Source: Cellulomonas chengniuliangii | Lineage (GTDB): Bacteria; Actinomycetota; Actinomycetes; Actinomycetales; Cellulomonadaceae | NCBI RefSeq assembly: GCF_024508335.1 | Contig: NZ_CP101988.1 | Location: 3,162,001 to 3,226,000, forward strand | Reading direction: 5' to 3' | DNA length: 64,000 bases | Shown here: piece after piece, positions 54,676 to 63,202 of the stretch | How positions within the stretch are numbered: the stretch's first letter is position 1 | How the letters are laid out: each line of letters opens with the position of its first letter | Notes under the pieces: generated by a model | What the model was told of the DNA's origin: nothing | Databases searched by the model: none | What the model saw: the letters and a program-made list of their open reading frames with translations, nothing else | Position numbers and translations under genes: made by a program

Positions 54676-55424
54676 GCGGGGCGCCGGAGCGGCGCGCCTG
54701 GGTCGAGCAGGTCATGGGGATGCCGATCAGCGTCCACGTGCGCGGACCGGGGGCGCGCGGCCCTGACGCCGAGCGCGCCGCCGCCGGGCTGTTCGCGAGC
54801 CTGCGCGCCGCGGACGCCCTGTTCAGCACCTACCGGCCCGAGTCGCAGGTGAGCCGCTTGCGGCGCGGCGACCTCGACCTGGTGGAGTGCGCCCCGGCCG
54901 TCCGCGAGGTGCACAGCCTGTGCGTGCGGGCGCGCGCGGCCACCGACGGCTACTTCGACGCCTGGGCGTTGGGCGACGGCTTCGACCCGACCGGGCTGGT
55001 GAAGACCTGGGCGCTCGAGCGCGCGGCCGTGGGCCTCGCGGCGCTGCCGGGTCTGGGGGCCGCAGTGGGCGCGGGCGGCGACATCCTCGTGCTGCCCGAC
55101 GGGGAGGCGTGGCGGATCGGCATCGAGGACCCGCGCGACCGCAGCCGCACCGTGGCCACCGTGCCCGTGCGGGAGGGCGGCATCGCCACCTCCGGCATCG
55201 CGGCGCGCGGCGCCCACATCATCGACCCGCGCACGGGCCAGCACGTCACCGAGGTGCTCTCCGCGACCGTGAGCGGCCCCTCGCTGCTGTGGGCGGACGT
55301 GTGGGCCACTGCCGCCGTGGCGCGCGGCGCGGAGGCGGTCGACTGGGTGGGCGGGCTGCCGGGGACCAGCGGGCTGCTGGTGCTGGCCGACGGCGGCGTG
55401 CACCGCTGGGCCAACCCGGCCTGA
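54672..55424 (+). CDS. apbE: FAD:protein FMN transferase (ApbE)
   Basis: 250 residues. Transfers FMN from FAD onto Thr of FMN_bind proteins. ApbE family segments: MGMPISVHVRG near the start, FSTYRPESQVSRL, GAAVGAGGDILVL and GAHIIDPRTGQ with catalytic-type residues. It has no obvious signal peptide, unlike secreted ApbE forms, so export may use another route or the start may be wrong. GTG 54672 overlaps the FMN_bind stop (GTGA). Confidence 0.9.
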   Translation: MSGAPERRAWVEQVMGMPISVHVRGPGARGPDAERAAAGLFASLRAADALFSTYRPESQVSRLRRGDLDLVECAPAVREVHSLCVRARAATDGYFDAWALGDGFDPTGLVKTWALERAAVGLAALPGLGAAVGAGGDILVLPDGEAWRIGIEDPRDRSRTVATVPVREGGIATSGIAARGAHIIDPRTGQHVTEVLSATVSGPSLLWADVWATAAVARGAEAVDWVGGLPGTSGLLVLADGGVHRWANPA

Positions 55425-55727
55425 CGGAATCGCGTCGTCCCCGAACGGATGACTTCTCGGGGAATGGGCTGCGTTTCACCCGGCCGCATTCACCCGCGCG
55501 GGCGCATTCCTTGCCCACAGTCCGGAGGAATCGGATATACAAGGCACACGCCGCTAATCGCCCAGCCAGTCCTCCGTCGCTGCAGACCGGAGAACCGCAG
55601 GCCACAGCGGCAGCTGAGCCTCCGTCATCGATACGCCCCCGCGGCGCACGCCTTCCGCATGCCCAGATTCCCCCGCACGAGAACGCCCTGCCGAATGAGC
55701 GTGGGGCAATTCCCCCAAGGAGCCACC
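55425..55727 (+). other. 303-bp region with promoter and long leader of the surface protein gene
   Basis: No gene. It holds TTGCCC (55511-55516) and TATACA (55536-55541), 19 bp apart, which would give an untranslated leader of about 180 nt. Just before the Shine-Dalgarno, TGGGG-CAATT-CCCCCA could form a small hairpin. The long leader suggests RNA-level control, but I cannot match it to a riboswitch class. Confidence 0.5.
55511..55541 (+). promoter_or_regulatory. Promoter of the sortase-anchored repeat protein
   Basis: TTGCCC and TATACA with a 19-bp spacer, 187 nt above ATG 55728. Confidence 0.45.
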
Positions 55728-57077
55728 ATGACCAACCCACGCCTCACTGCGACATTGGGCATCGGAGCCGTCGGAGTCGCCGCGGCCCTGCTGCTGGCCC
55801 CCGCCGCCCAGGCGGCCACGTGCCTGCCCTCCCCCGGATCGCCGTTCGTGCCGGCCACCTACGAGGACGTCCTCGTCTCGCCGGCCGTCGAGGCCGCGCC
55901 CGCCGTCCCGGCCGTCGACGAGGTGAGCCACACCGAGCACCGTTACGCCCGCACGGTCATCGACCAGCCCGCAGCGCCCGGCCAGGACGCCGTCATCCGG
56001 GAGAAGTGGTCGATCTCCACCTACATCAAGGGCTGGACCAAGACGGACCAGGTCCGCACCAAGATCATCACCCCGGCCTGGGACGAGTACACGACCCTGT
56101 ACTGGCACTCCCGCCAGGTCGAGACCGACCCCGGCCAGCCGTACATCGCGCCCACCTTCGCGACGGTCGTGGACCAGCCGGCGTGGACCGAGGAGATCCA
56201 GCACCCGGCGGAGTACACGACGGTGCGCCACGAGGCCGTCACCGAGCTCGAGTACGAGTGGGTCAACATCTTCGCCCACTGGAAGAAGCAGTGGTCGGCA
56301 GGGGACCCCGGCTTCGGGTGGATCAAGACGGGGGCGTGCAAGACCGTCGTCGTCACGGAGGCGTACGACGAGCAGGTGCTGGTGAAGGCCGCCTGGGTGG
56401 AGAAGGTCGAGCACCCCGCGACGTACAAGGAGATCGTGGACAACCCTGGCCAGGAGTACATCGCGCCGACGTTCACCACCGAGCGCCGCGTGTCCGGGCA
56501 CCAGGACCTCAACGGCAAGGGCGACGCCGGTCACGGGTGGACCCCCACCGGCGAGACGGTGCAGAAGCTCGTCAAGCACCACCCCGCCGTGACCAAGCCG
56601 GAGTACCTGCACACCCAGGTGGTCAAGGAGGCCGTGGACCCGATCGAGGAGGTCTCACACGAGGAGACCACCGACTGGCTGAGCGAGGCTCCGGAGGGCG
56701 ACGGCTGGACGGTCGTCGACGAGCGCACCGTCATCGACCAGGAGTTCGTGCCCGCCGTCCCGGCCGTCGAGGCCGTCGACGCCGTGTGGGAGCAGCGCGA
56801 GCTGACGCCGGCAGTGCCGGCCGTCGACCCGGTGGTCTGCGCCGCCGACCCGGCCGCCGTGCCGGACCCGACAGTCACCTACCTCAGCGAGGTGCTGGCC
56901 GCGCCGCTGCCAGCCGCCCCGGCTGCGGCAGTCCCGGCCGCCGCCCCGACGGTGGTGCGGAGCGAGGTGCTGGCCGCGACCGGCTCCTCGGCCGGCCTGT
57001 ACGCCATGGGCGCCGTGACGCTCGTGGCCCTGGGCGGCACGCTTGTCGCCGCTCGCCGTCGGACCTCCGAGGACTGA
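55728..57077 (+). CDS. Sortase-anchored surface protein with Trp/aromatic repeats
   Basis: 449 residues. Signal peptide (1-28, ending AQAA), body (30-385) of long beta-rich repeats with recurrent motifs such as YIAPTF, VVDQPAWTEEIQHPAEY and GWIKTG/GWTPTG, then a Val/Pro/Ala-rich linker and a C-terminal sorting signal LAATGSS, hydrophobic span and RRR tail. LAxTG fits class E sortases. ATG 55728 has AAGGAG 5 nt upstream. The function of the repeats is unknown; binding to carbohydrate or cell wall is conceivable. A long leader lies upstream. Confidence 0.82.
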   Translation: MTNPRLTATLGIGAVGVAAALLLAPAAQAATCLPSPGSPFVPATYEDVLVSPAVEAAPAVPAVDEVSHTEHRYARTVIDQPAAPGQDAVIREKWSISTYIKGWTKTDQVRTKIITPAWDEYTTLYWHSRQVETDPGQPYIAPTFATVVDQPAWTEEIQHPAEYTTVRHEAVTELEYEWVNIFAHWKKQWSAGDPGFGWIKTGACKTVVVTEAYDEQVLVKAAWVEKVEHPATYKEIVDNPGQEYIAPTFTTERRVSGHQDLNGKGDAGHGWTPTGETVQKLVKHHPAVTKPEYLHTQVVKEAVDPIEEVSHEETTDWLSEAPEGDGWTVVDERTVIDQEFVPAVPAVEAVDAVWEQRELTPAVPAVDPVVCAADPAAVPDPTVTYLSEVLAAPLPAAPAAAVPAAAPTVVRSEVLAATGSSAGLYAMGAVTLVALGGTLVAARRRTSED

Positions 57078-57086
57078 CACCACAGC

Positions 57087-57114
57087 GGGCCCCGGCGCTT
57101 CGGCGCCGGGGCCC
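57087..57114. terminator. Bidirectional terminator hairpin
   Basis: Perfect 12-bp GC stem GGGCCCCGGCGC / GCGCCGGGGCCC with a TTCG loop, between the convergent surface-protein and mmsA stop codons. Confidence 0.85.
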
Positions 57115-57128
57115 ACTCGCGTGCCCGC

Positions 57129-58658
57129 TCAGCCGGCTGTCGTCCGCCCGAAGTGGAAGGACGTGGCCGTCGAGCGCGGCCAGCGGCTGGTGACGACTTT
57201 GCCGCGGGTGTAGAAGCGGACGGCCTCAGGCCCGTAGACGTGGCTCTCGCCAAACAGCGAGTCCTTCCACCCGCCGAACGAGTGCCAGCCCACCGGCACC
57301 GGGATCGGCACGTTGATGCCGATCATGCCCACGGACACCGAGCGCTGGAAGGTGCGGGCCGCGTCGCCGGAGGCCGTGAACAGGGCGGTCCCGTTCCCGT
57401 AAGGGTTCGCGTTGACGATCTCGATCGCCTCCGTGAGGCCCGCCACCCGCAGCACCACGAGCACCGGGCCGAACACCTCCTCGGCGTAGGCCCGCATGTC
57501 GGTGGACACGCCGTCGAGCACCGTCGGCCCCACGAAGAAGCCGCCCTCGTGGCCGGCCACGGTGTGCCCGCGGCCGTCGACGAGCGCCCGCGCGCCGCCG
57601 TCGACCGCCTCGGTGACGATCTGCTCGATGCGCTGCTGGGCGGCACGCGTGATCACCGGGCCCATGTCCGACGCCGGGTCGCTTCCCGGCGCCACCCGCA
57701 CCGCCAGGGCCGCGGCGCGCAGCCGCTCGAGCAGCGCGTCGGCCACCGAGTCGGCGACGAGCGCCACCGACACCGCCATGCACCGCTCCCCCGCGGCGCC
57801 GAACGCCGCCGCCGTCAGGTGGGTGGCCGCCAGGTCGAGGTCGGCGTCGGCCAGCACCACCGCGTGGTTCTTGGCGCCGCCCAGAGCCTGCACCCGCTTG
57901 CCGTGCGCGGTGGCCGTGGCGTGCACGTGCTTCGCGACGGCGGTGGAGCCGACGAAGGACACCGCCGCGACGTCCGGGTGCGTGAGCAGCCCGTCCACGG
58001 CGACCCGGTCGCCCTGCAGCACCGAGAACACGCCATCGGGCAGACCCGCGTCCGCCCACATCTCCGCGAGCAGCAACGACGCCGAGGGGTCACGCTCGGA
58101 CGGCTTGAGGATGAACGCGTTGCCGGTGGCAATGGCCATCGGCGCCATCCACAGCGGCACCATCGCCGGGAAGTTGAAGGGGGTGATGCCCGCCACGACA
58201 CCGAGCGGCTCCCGGAACGAGAACACGTCCACATCGGTGGCGACTTGGTCCGAGTACTCGCCCTTGAGCAGCTGCGGGATGCCGCACGCGAACTCCACGA
58301 CCTCGAGCCCGCGGCCGATCTCGCCCACCGCGTCCGAGAGCACCTTGCCGTGCTCCGCCGTGATCACCGCCGCCAGCTCGGCCGTCCGGGCGATGAGCTG
58401 CTCCCGGAACGCGAACATCACCGCGGCGCGCTTGCCCAGCGGGGTCTGCGCCCACGCGTCGGCCGCTGCGAGGGCCGCTGCGACCACCGCGTCGATGTCA
58501 GCCTGATCGGCGAGCACGACCTGCGCGGTCACCTGGCCGGTCGCCGGGTCGAAGACGTCCTGGCGACGATCGCCCACGCCCGGCGTCGGGGCGCCGCCGA
58601 TGACGTGGCCGACGAGCGTGCTGACACCGGTGCTGGCGATCGAGGGGTTCGCGGTCAC
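57129..58658 (-). CDS. mmsA: Methylmalonate-semialdehyde dehydrogenase (acylating)
   Basis: 509 residues. Converts methylmalonate or malonate semialdehyde with CoA and NAD to propionyl- or acetyl-CoA in valine/inositol breakdown. Aldehyde dehydrogenase features: FNFPAMVPLWM, FVGSTAVAKHV and the active Cys in FGAAGERCMAVS. GTG 58658 follows GGAGGAGAA. It is alone and convergent with the surface-protein gene. Confidence 0.9.
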   Translation of the reverse strand: MTANPSIASTGVSTLVGHVIGGAPTPGVGDRRQDVFDPATGQVTAQVVLADQADIDAVVAAALAAADAWAQTPLGKRAAVMFAFREQLIARTAELAAVITAEHGKVLSDAVGEIGRGLEVVEFACGIPQLLKGEYSDQVATDVDVFSFREPLGVVAGITPFNFPAMVPLWMAPMAIATGNAFILKPSERDPSASLLLAEMWADAGLPDGVFSVLQGDRVAVDGLLTHPDVAAVSFVGSTAVAKHVHATATAHGKRVQALGGAKNHAVVLADADLDLAATHLTAAAFGAAGERCMAVSVALVADSVADALLERLRAAALAVRVAPGSDPASDMGPVITRAAQQRIEQIVTEAVDGGARALVDGRGHTVAGHEGGFFVGPTVLDGVSTDMRAYAEEVFGPVLVVLRVAGLTEAIEIVNANPYGNGTALFTASGDAARTFQRSVSVGMIGINVPIPVPVGWHSFGGWKDSLFGESHVYGPEAVRFYTRGKVVTSRWPRSTATSFHFGRTTAG

Positions 58659-58790
58659 GGTTCTCCTCCAGGCGAGGCCATCGACGTCGACGGGTCCCGT
58701 CACGCTAGCGCCCAGCACCTCGGCGGAGTAGGGCTGACAGCGGACCAGGGCAGGCGGCGCCTCGTGGGACGCCCGTGCCACACTCGCCGG

Positions 58791-59282
58791 ATGCCTGAGC
58801 ACTACGCGCCCGACGACCACGCCACCGACCGGGCCCTGCTGGTCGCCGCGTCCTACGTGGTGCTGCGCCGCGACGACCAGGTGCTGCTGCAGCTGCGCCG
58901 CGGGACCGGGTACATGGATGAGCACTGGGCCACGATGGCCGGGCACGTCGAGCCCGGCGAGTCCGTGCACGAGGGCGCCGCCCGCGAGCTGTGGGAGGAG
59001 GCCGGCGTGCGCGTCCGCGTCGAGGACCTCGTGCCCCTGACGATGCTGCACCGCTACCAGGTGGGCGGGCCGCAGGTCGAGCAGCGCTGCGACGTCTTCT
59101 TCGAGAGCCGCGCCTGGGCCGGTGAGCCCTGCATCATGGAGCCGGCCAAGTGCGCCGCGATGGAGTGGTTCCCGCTCGACGCCCTGCCCTCGCCCGTTGT
59201 GCCGCACGAGCTGCTGGTCCTCGAAGGGCTCCGAGCAGGGGCGACGCTGCCCCCGATCGTCTCGTACCGCACCGGCGGCTGA
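58791..59282 (+). CDS. NUDIX hydrolase
   Basis: 163 residues. The Nudix box spans residues 51-73 with the required G-x5-E-x7-R-E-x2-E-E-x-G spacing (E57, R65, E66, E69, E70, G72). Removes nucleoside-diphosphate-linked groups; substrate not predictable. ATG 58791 lies just before the conserved start. It is divergent from mmsA. Confidence 0.9.
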   Translation: MPEHYAPDDHATDRALLVAASYVVLRRDDQVLLQLRRGTGYMDEHWATMAGHVEPGESVHEGAARELWEEAGVRVRVEDLVPLTMLHRYQVGGPQVEQRCDVFFESRAWAGEPCIMEPAKCAAMEWFPLDALPSPVVPHELLVLEGLRAGATLPPIVSYRTGG

Positions 59283-59322
59283 CCCGGCCTGGGCCGTGTA
59301 CCCAGGTCGCAGCGGCGTCGGG

Positions 59323-59328
59323 TATCCT
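59323..59328 (+). promoter_or_regulatory. -10 box of tRNA-Ser
   Basis: TATCCT, 10 nt before the mature 5' end. Confidence 0.5.
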
Positions 59329-59338
59329 CATCCGGCCG

Positions 59339-59423
59339 GGAGGATTCGCCTAGTGGCCTATGGCGCACGCTTGGAAAGCGTGTTGGGTGAAAGCCCTCGG
59401 GGGTTCGAATCCCCCATCCTCCG
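59339..59423 (+). tRNA. tRNA-Ser (anticodon GGA)
   Basis: 85 nt with the long variable arm of class II tRNAs. Acceptor GGAGGAT / ATCCTCC, anticodon loop TTGGAAA (GGA), T-arm with TTCGAAT, discriminator G as required for serine. The 3' CCA is not encoded. Confidence 0.96.
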
Positions 59424-59428
59424 CGCAC

Positions 59429-59472
59429 CGAAGGGCCCGTCACCCGCAGCACTGTGGGAGACGGGCCCTTCG
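59429..59472 (+). terminator. Stem-loop terminator after tRNA-Ser
   Basis: CGAAGGGCCCGTC / GACGGGCCCTTCG, 13-bp arms, with a small inner stem, just below the tRNA. No T-run. Confidence 0.75.
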
Positions 59473-59534
59473 ACGTCGCCGCGGATCGAGGGCGCGCTTT
59501 ACCCCCTCCCTGCTCCCCCATCTGGCGCCTTGGT

Positions 59535-60440
59535 TCAGCGCGGCTGCCAGGTGGACCGCCAGCGCGCGGCGTCGTAGATGCGGTCCACTTGCTCTGGGGT
59601 CAGGCGTGAGGGGAGCTTTCGCAGCGGCTTGTAGGCCCGTGTGGCGCGGTAGACCAGCACGTCGCCGGGCTGCTCGCGGATCCGCAAGGCCCCGGATCCG
59701 AGTCGGAAGACGAGGACCGCTGTCGCCGTCACGGCGACGCCTGAGGCAGCCGAGAGCAGTCTGGCCGCGCGGGCAGCCTCATGGCGCGAATTCCGCAGGT
59801 ACGGCACCGGCTGGTTGTTCACGCGGACTTGCCGGGGCACTACCCACACACTGGCGCCCGGGTGGTGCTTGGAGTTGACAGTGAACACGCCAGGCGGGCC
59901 GATCAGCACGTGGTCGATATCGGATCCGCCCAAGCCGACAGGCACGGAGTGAAGGACCTTCCATCCATGCCGGGTGAGGCGCTCGAGCTCTCTGCCGATC
60001 GTCTCTTCCGCATCGGCGCCGATGCGCCACGCACGCTCGTCGGTGCGCACGTCGAAGATGCGCCCAAGCCAGGTGCGGAACCTGCCGGACCGAGCCTTCC
60101 GGGCCTCGAGTTCTTCGAGGGCCCGCGCACGCGCAGCGCTCCCTGCCCGTCGCCCGCTCAGGTCTTCGTCGCTCAACCGAGTCGAGCCTCCAGAGTCTGA
60201 GGCACCTGGATCGACCGGAAGTGGAAGAGAGCAGCTCTCGATACGCGGCTCCGGGATCACAGACGCCCCCGAAGCACACTCGGCCCAGCGCCCGAGGGCC
60301 CCAGCGGTGCTCGAATCGGACGGCACCAGCGCCCCGCTGCTGTTATCCCGGTAGCCGATCTGCATTCCAGATGCGGTGTCGATGACGTAGGTGCGGTCCT
60401 TGCCGTGGCGGCGCCACTCTCTCGTCTCGAATTCCCCCAT
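59535..60440 (-). CDS. NERD-domain (nuclease-related) protein
   Basis: 301 residues. The NERD domain (about 145-235) shows GADAEETIGRELERL, VGLGGSDIDHVLIGPPGVFT and NSKHHPG, with the D and K-type residues of the PD-(D/E)xK-like fold. Before it lies a basic Arg/Ser-rich helical part (about 75-135). NERD proteins are linked to DNA or RNA processing and mobile elements. ATG 60440 opens it; the codon use here is less extreme in GC than in neighbours, which would fit horizontal gain beside a tRNA gene. Confidence 0.82.
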   Translation of the reverse strand: MGEFETREWRRHGKDRTYVIDTASGMQIGYRDNSSGALVPSDSSTAGALGRWAECASGASVIPEPRIESCSLPLPVDPGASDSGGSTRLSDEDLSGRRAGSAARARALEELEARKARSGRFRTWLGRIFDVRTDERAWRIGADAEETIGRELERLTRHGWKVLHSVPVGLGGSDIDHVLIGPPGVFTVNSKHHPGASVWVVPRQVRVNNQPVPYLRNSRHEAARAARLLSAASGVAVTATAVLVFRLGSGALRIREQPGDVLVYRATRAYKPLRKLPSRLTPEQVDRIYDAARWRSTWQPR

Positions 60441-60529
60441 GCGTGATGGATCGGCATGCTGCGCCAGTCGCTCAAGGAACCACCGTGACTACTTGGCGAC
60501 AACCAGCACACCGCATCGAGGTCGCCTGA

Positions 60530-61120
60530 TTGGCGCTAGCTGCACGGAATGGCAGCTGTGAAGCTCCGACCGTGGACGTCCGGTACCAGCGTTTCGTGCG
60601 CAGCGTGCTGAGTCCCGACGACTCCCGCGAGCTCGAGGAGGTCGATCGGCTCGCTGTTGAGCTGCACAACCACCTGCAGGCCTCGTCGGCCGAGATTGAC
60701 CTCGTGCATGTGCACCGGGCTCAGAGCAGCGCTGTGCAGACCATCGTGTCGATCATGCTCCGCGAGCACCTTGGATTCCGCGAGGAAGTCATCCTGACTC
60801 CCAGCAATGGCTTCACGACACTTGCCCGTCCCGACTTCGTCTACGGCCTGGCTCCTGGGCGGGGCCCCATCGCGGAGGTGGAGCGGGGTGGCACCACGAC
60901 GAACAATCACGACCTCAAGGACCTGTGGAAGACCCACGTCGCTCCCGACGCCCAACACCTTTTCCTGGTGGTGCCGAATGCCAACTGGAATGAGGCTGGC
61001 GCGGCGCGCGAGCGGCCGTACACGCGGGTGCTGCAGCGGCTCGGCGCGTTCTTCGGCGACCCTCGGCGCGAAGTCGACGTGGTCAGCCTTCACGTCTTCG
61101 GGTACGGACGCTCAGCGTGA
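60530..61120 (+). CDS. Hypothetical protein with possible PD-(D/E)xK-like motif
   Basis: 196 residues from TTG 60530, supported by GAGGT 7 nt upstream (GTG 60572 is an alternative). Contains RPDFVYG (99-106) and, 13 residues on, E116-V-E118-R with a later K-rich segment (K130, K134), a spacing seen in restriction-endonuclease-like folds. Not a confirmed family. It is divergent from the NERD gene (89 bp between starts) and 9 bp into the convergent flavoprotein gene. Confidence 0.55.
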   Translation: MALAARNGSCEAPTVDVRYQRFVRSVLSPDDSRELEEVDRLAVELHNHLQASSAEIDLVHVHRAQSSAVQTIVSIMLREHLGFREEVILTPSNGFTTLARPDFVYGLAPGRGPIAEVERGGTTTNNHDLKDLWKTHVAPDAQHLFLVVPNANWNEAGAARERPYTRVLQRLGAFFGDPRREVDVVSLHVFGYGRSA

Positions 61121-62347
61121 GCGGCGGGCGCTCTCGCCGCGGAGCCACGCCAGCGCCCCGTGCGCCGCGACCACGCCGGTGCTGAACGAGGCCTGCAGCA
61201 GGTAGCCGCCGGTGGGCGCCTCCCAGTCGAGCATCTCGCCCGCGACGAAGGTGCCGGGCAGCCGGCGGACCATCAGCGACTCGTCGACCTCCGACCAGGC
61301 GAGGCCGCCCGCGGTCGAGATGGCCCGGTCGATCGGCATCGTCGCGGTCACCACGACCGGCACCGCCTTGACCAGCTCGGCGGCGGCGGTGGGCTCGGTC
61401 GGCAGGGCACCGCCGGCGGCCTCGCGGAGCAGGCCGATCGCCGCCGGGTCGAGGCCGAGGCGGCGCAGGGTGCTCGACGCGGAGTCCTTCGGCCGACGGC
61501 GCCGCAGTCGCTCGGCGAGCTGGTCGACGGTCAGGTCGGGGCGGAGGTCGACGTGGAGGACGCACTCACCGTCGGCGTCGAGGGCGTCGCGGATGGCGGC
61601 GCCGATCGCGTAGACGGGGCCGCCCTCGATGCCGGTGCGGGTCAGCATCGCGTCGCCGCGCCCGGACTGGTCGCGCCCGAGGACGGTCAGGCCCACGTTC
61701 TTCAACGGCGTGCCCGCGAACCGGTCGGCGAAGACGTTGGTCCACGCGACCTGCACCCCGACGTTCGCGGCGCGCAACGGAGTCACCGCGGCGCCACGCT
61801 CTTCGAACAGCTCAACCCACCCGCCGTCGGCGCCCAGCCGCGGCCAGGAGGCGCCACCGAGCGCGAAGAGCGCGACCTCCGGGGTGGCCTCGACTGCCTC
61901 GCCGTCGCCTCGGGTGAACCGCAGCGCACCCGTGCCTTCGGCCCATCCGGCCCAGCGATGCCGGGTCTCGATCCGCACGCCGAGCTCGGCCAGGCGCGCC
62001 AGCCACGCCCGCATCAGGGGCGTCGCGCGGAACGCCTGTGGGAACACCCGCCCGCTCGACCCGACGAACGTCGGCTCCCCCAGGCCCGCACACCAGTCGC
62101 GCAGATCGTCCGGGCTGAACACGTCGAGCATCGGCGCGATCCGCTCGGCGGACCGGCCGTACCGGGCCAGCATCCGGTCGCGATCCTCGGAGTGTGTGAT
62201 GTTCAGCCCGCCGTGCCCGGCCAGCAGGAACCGGCGGCCGACGGACGGCATCCGGTCGTAGACCGTGACCTCGACACCCGCCCGGGCCAGTGTCTCGGCG
62301 GCGATCAGCCCCGCCGGGCCGCCGCCGATGACCGCGGCGGTGCTCAT
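61112..62347 (-). CDS. BaiN/YhiN-type FAD-dependent oxidoreductase
   Basis: 411 residues. FAD-binding GGGPAGLIAAETLARAG at the start, LLAGHGGLNITHSE and SSGRVFPQAFRA, and C-terminal GEMLDWEAPTGGYLLQ, the pattern of the BaiN/TIGR03862 family of flavoproteins. A reductase whose physiological substrate is often unknown. ATG 62347 sits before the nucleotide-binding motif. Confidence 0.87.
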   Translation of the reverse strand: MSTAAVIGGGPAGLIAAETLARAGVEVTVYDRMPSVGRRFLLAGHGGLNITHSEDRDRMLARYGRSAERIAPMLDVFSPDDLRDWCAGLGEPTFVGSSGRVFPQAFRATPLMRAWLARLAELGVRIETRHRWAGWAEGTGALRFTRGDGEAVEATPEVALFALGGASWPRLGADGGWVELFEERGAAVTPLRAANVGVQVAWTNVFADRFAGTPLKNVGLTVLGRDQSGRGDAMLTRTGIEGGPVYAIGAAIRDALDADGECVLHVDLRPDLTVDQLAERLRRRRPKDSASSTLRRLGLDPAAIGLLREAAGGALPTEPTAAAELVKAVPVVVTATMPIDRAISTAGGLAWSEVDESLMVRRLPGTFVAGEMLDWEAPTGGYLLQASFSTGVVAAHGALAWLRGESARRSR

Positions 62348-62496
62348 CGGGGGGATCGACCCAGTGCGACGGTGGGCGTCAGGATCGGCATCGGGCGAAC
62401 GTAACCCACGCGCGACGACGCGCACCAACGCCGCGTCGTCGCGCCAGCCTTCGCAGGGCTCGGCCAGGGGCCGAACGGGCGTCCAGGACCGAGTCG

Positions 62497-62502
62497 TAGG
62501 CT
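62497..62502 (+). promoter_or_regulatory. -10 box of the ScoMcrA-N-like gene
   Basis: TAGGCT, 8 nt before GTG 62511. Confidence 0.5.
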
Positions 62503-62510
62503 TCTCGATC

Positions 62511-62963
62511 GTGGCAACGTTCTCTTCCGTGGCAAAACAGCACATCTTGCAGGCGATCGCCGAGTACGACGACCGCGGCTCCGACAGCTTCCACCACGTC
62601 TTCGGCCTCGGGCTGTCGACGGACTACACACTCCTCCACGAGGGCCGCTCCTACGACGCGAAGGCGATCCTCGGGGTCGCGCACCGCTTCGCGACGGGTC
62701 GGCTGGCGAGCGTGGCCGAGGTTGACGGCGGACTGCCGAACTCCGTGGAGATCCTGCGCAAGCGCGGCTTCGAGGTGACCGAGCCCGCGTCGGCTTCGCG
62801 GGCCGCAGCACGCCCCGCACGTGCGGCCCGGGCGCCGCGGGCTCCCCGCGCCGCCACCACGACGGCGACCCGGCCTGCCCCGGTCCGCGAGGCCCCGGTC
62901 GCGATCTGCCCGACATGCTCGATGACCCTCCCGGCGACCGGCGTCTGCGACACCTGCTCCTAG
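62511..62963 (+). CDS. Small protein with ScoMcrA-N-like domain and zinc ribbon
   Basis: 150 residues. First about 85 residues (HILQAIAEYDDRG, GRSYDAKAILGVAHRF, VEILRKRGFEV) match the N-terminal head domain I know from ScoMcrA-like type IV restriction enzymes. An Ala/Arg/Pro-rich linker follows, then a C-P-T-C ... C-D-T-C zinc ribbon at the end; no HNH nuclease is present. Start GTG 62511 lies 8 nt after TAGGCT. Possibly a DNA-binding adaptor or the remainder of a defence protein. Confidence 0.65.
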   Translation: MATFSSVAKQHILQAIAEYDDRGSDSFHHVFGLGLSTDYTLLHEGRSYDAKAILGVAHRFATGRLASVAEVDGGLPNSVEILRKRGFEVTEPASASRAAARPARAARAPRAPRAATTTATRPAPVREAPVAICPTCSMTLPATGVCDTCS

Positions 62964-63202
62964 GCCGCCAGAAGGCGGCAGGTGCTGGCGGGTCGACAGG
63001 TCCCCGTCGGAGGCCGTGCTGTCGGTGCGGCGGGTGTGGTTCAGCCGCAGGACGGTCGACGACATCGGGCGCAGGTCATCACCTGGCCGCCGGAAAGAAC
63101 GACCCGGCGCATTTCCGTAGGAGCACGCGTAGCGCCATCACACCGTCGCCCGCACCTCTGCCGGCAAGCGTGCGGACGGAATTCTCGGATCGCGACCGCT
63201 TG

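Noticed and set aside
55542-55727. c-di-AMP riboswitch in the leader of the surface protein
   Set aside because: Considered because of the long leader, but the conserved blocks I know for this class could not be lined up.
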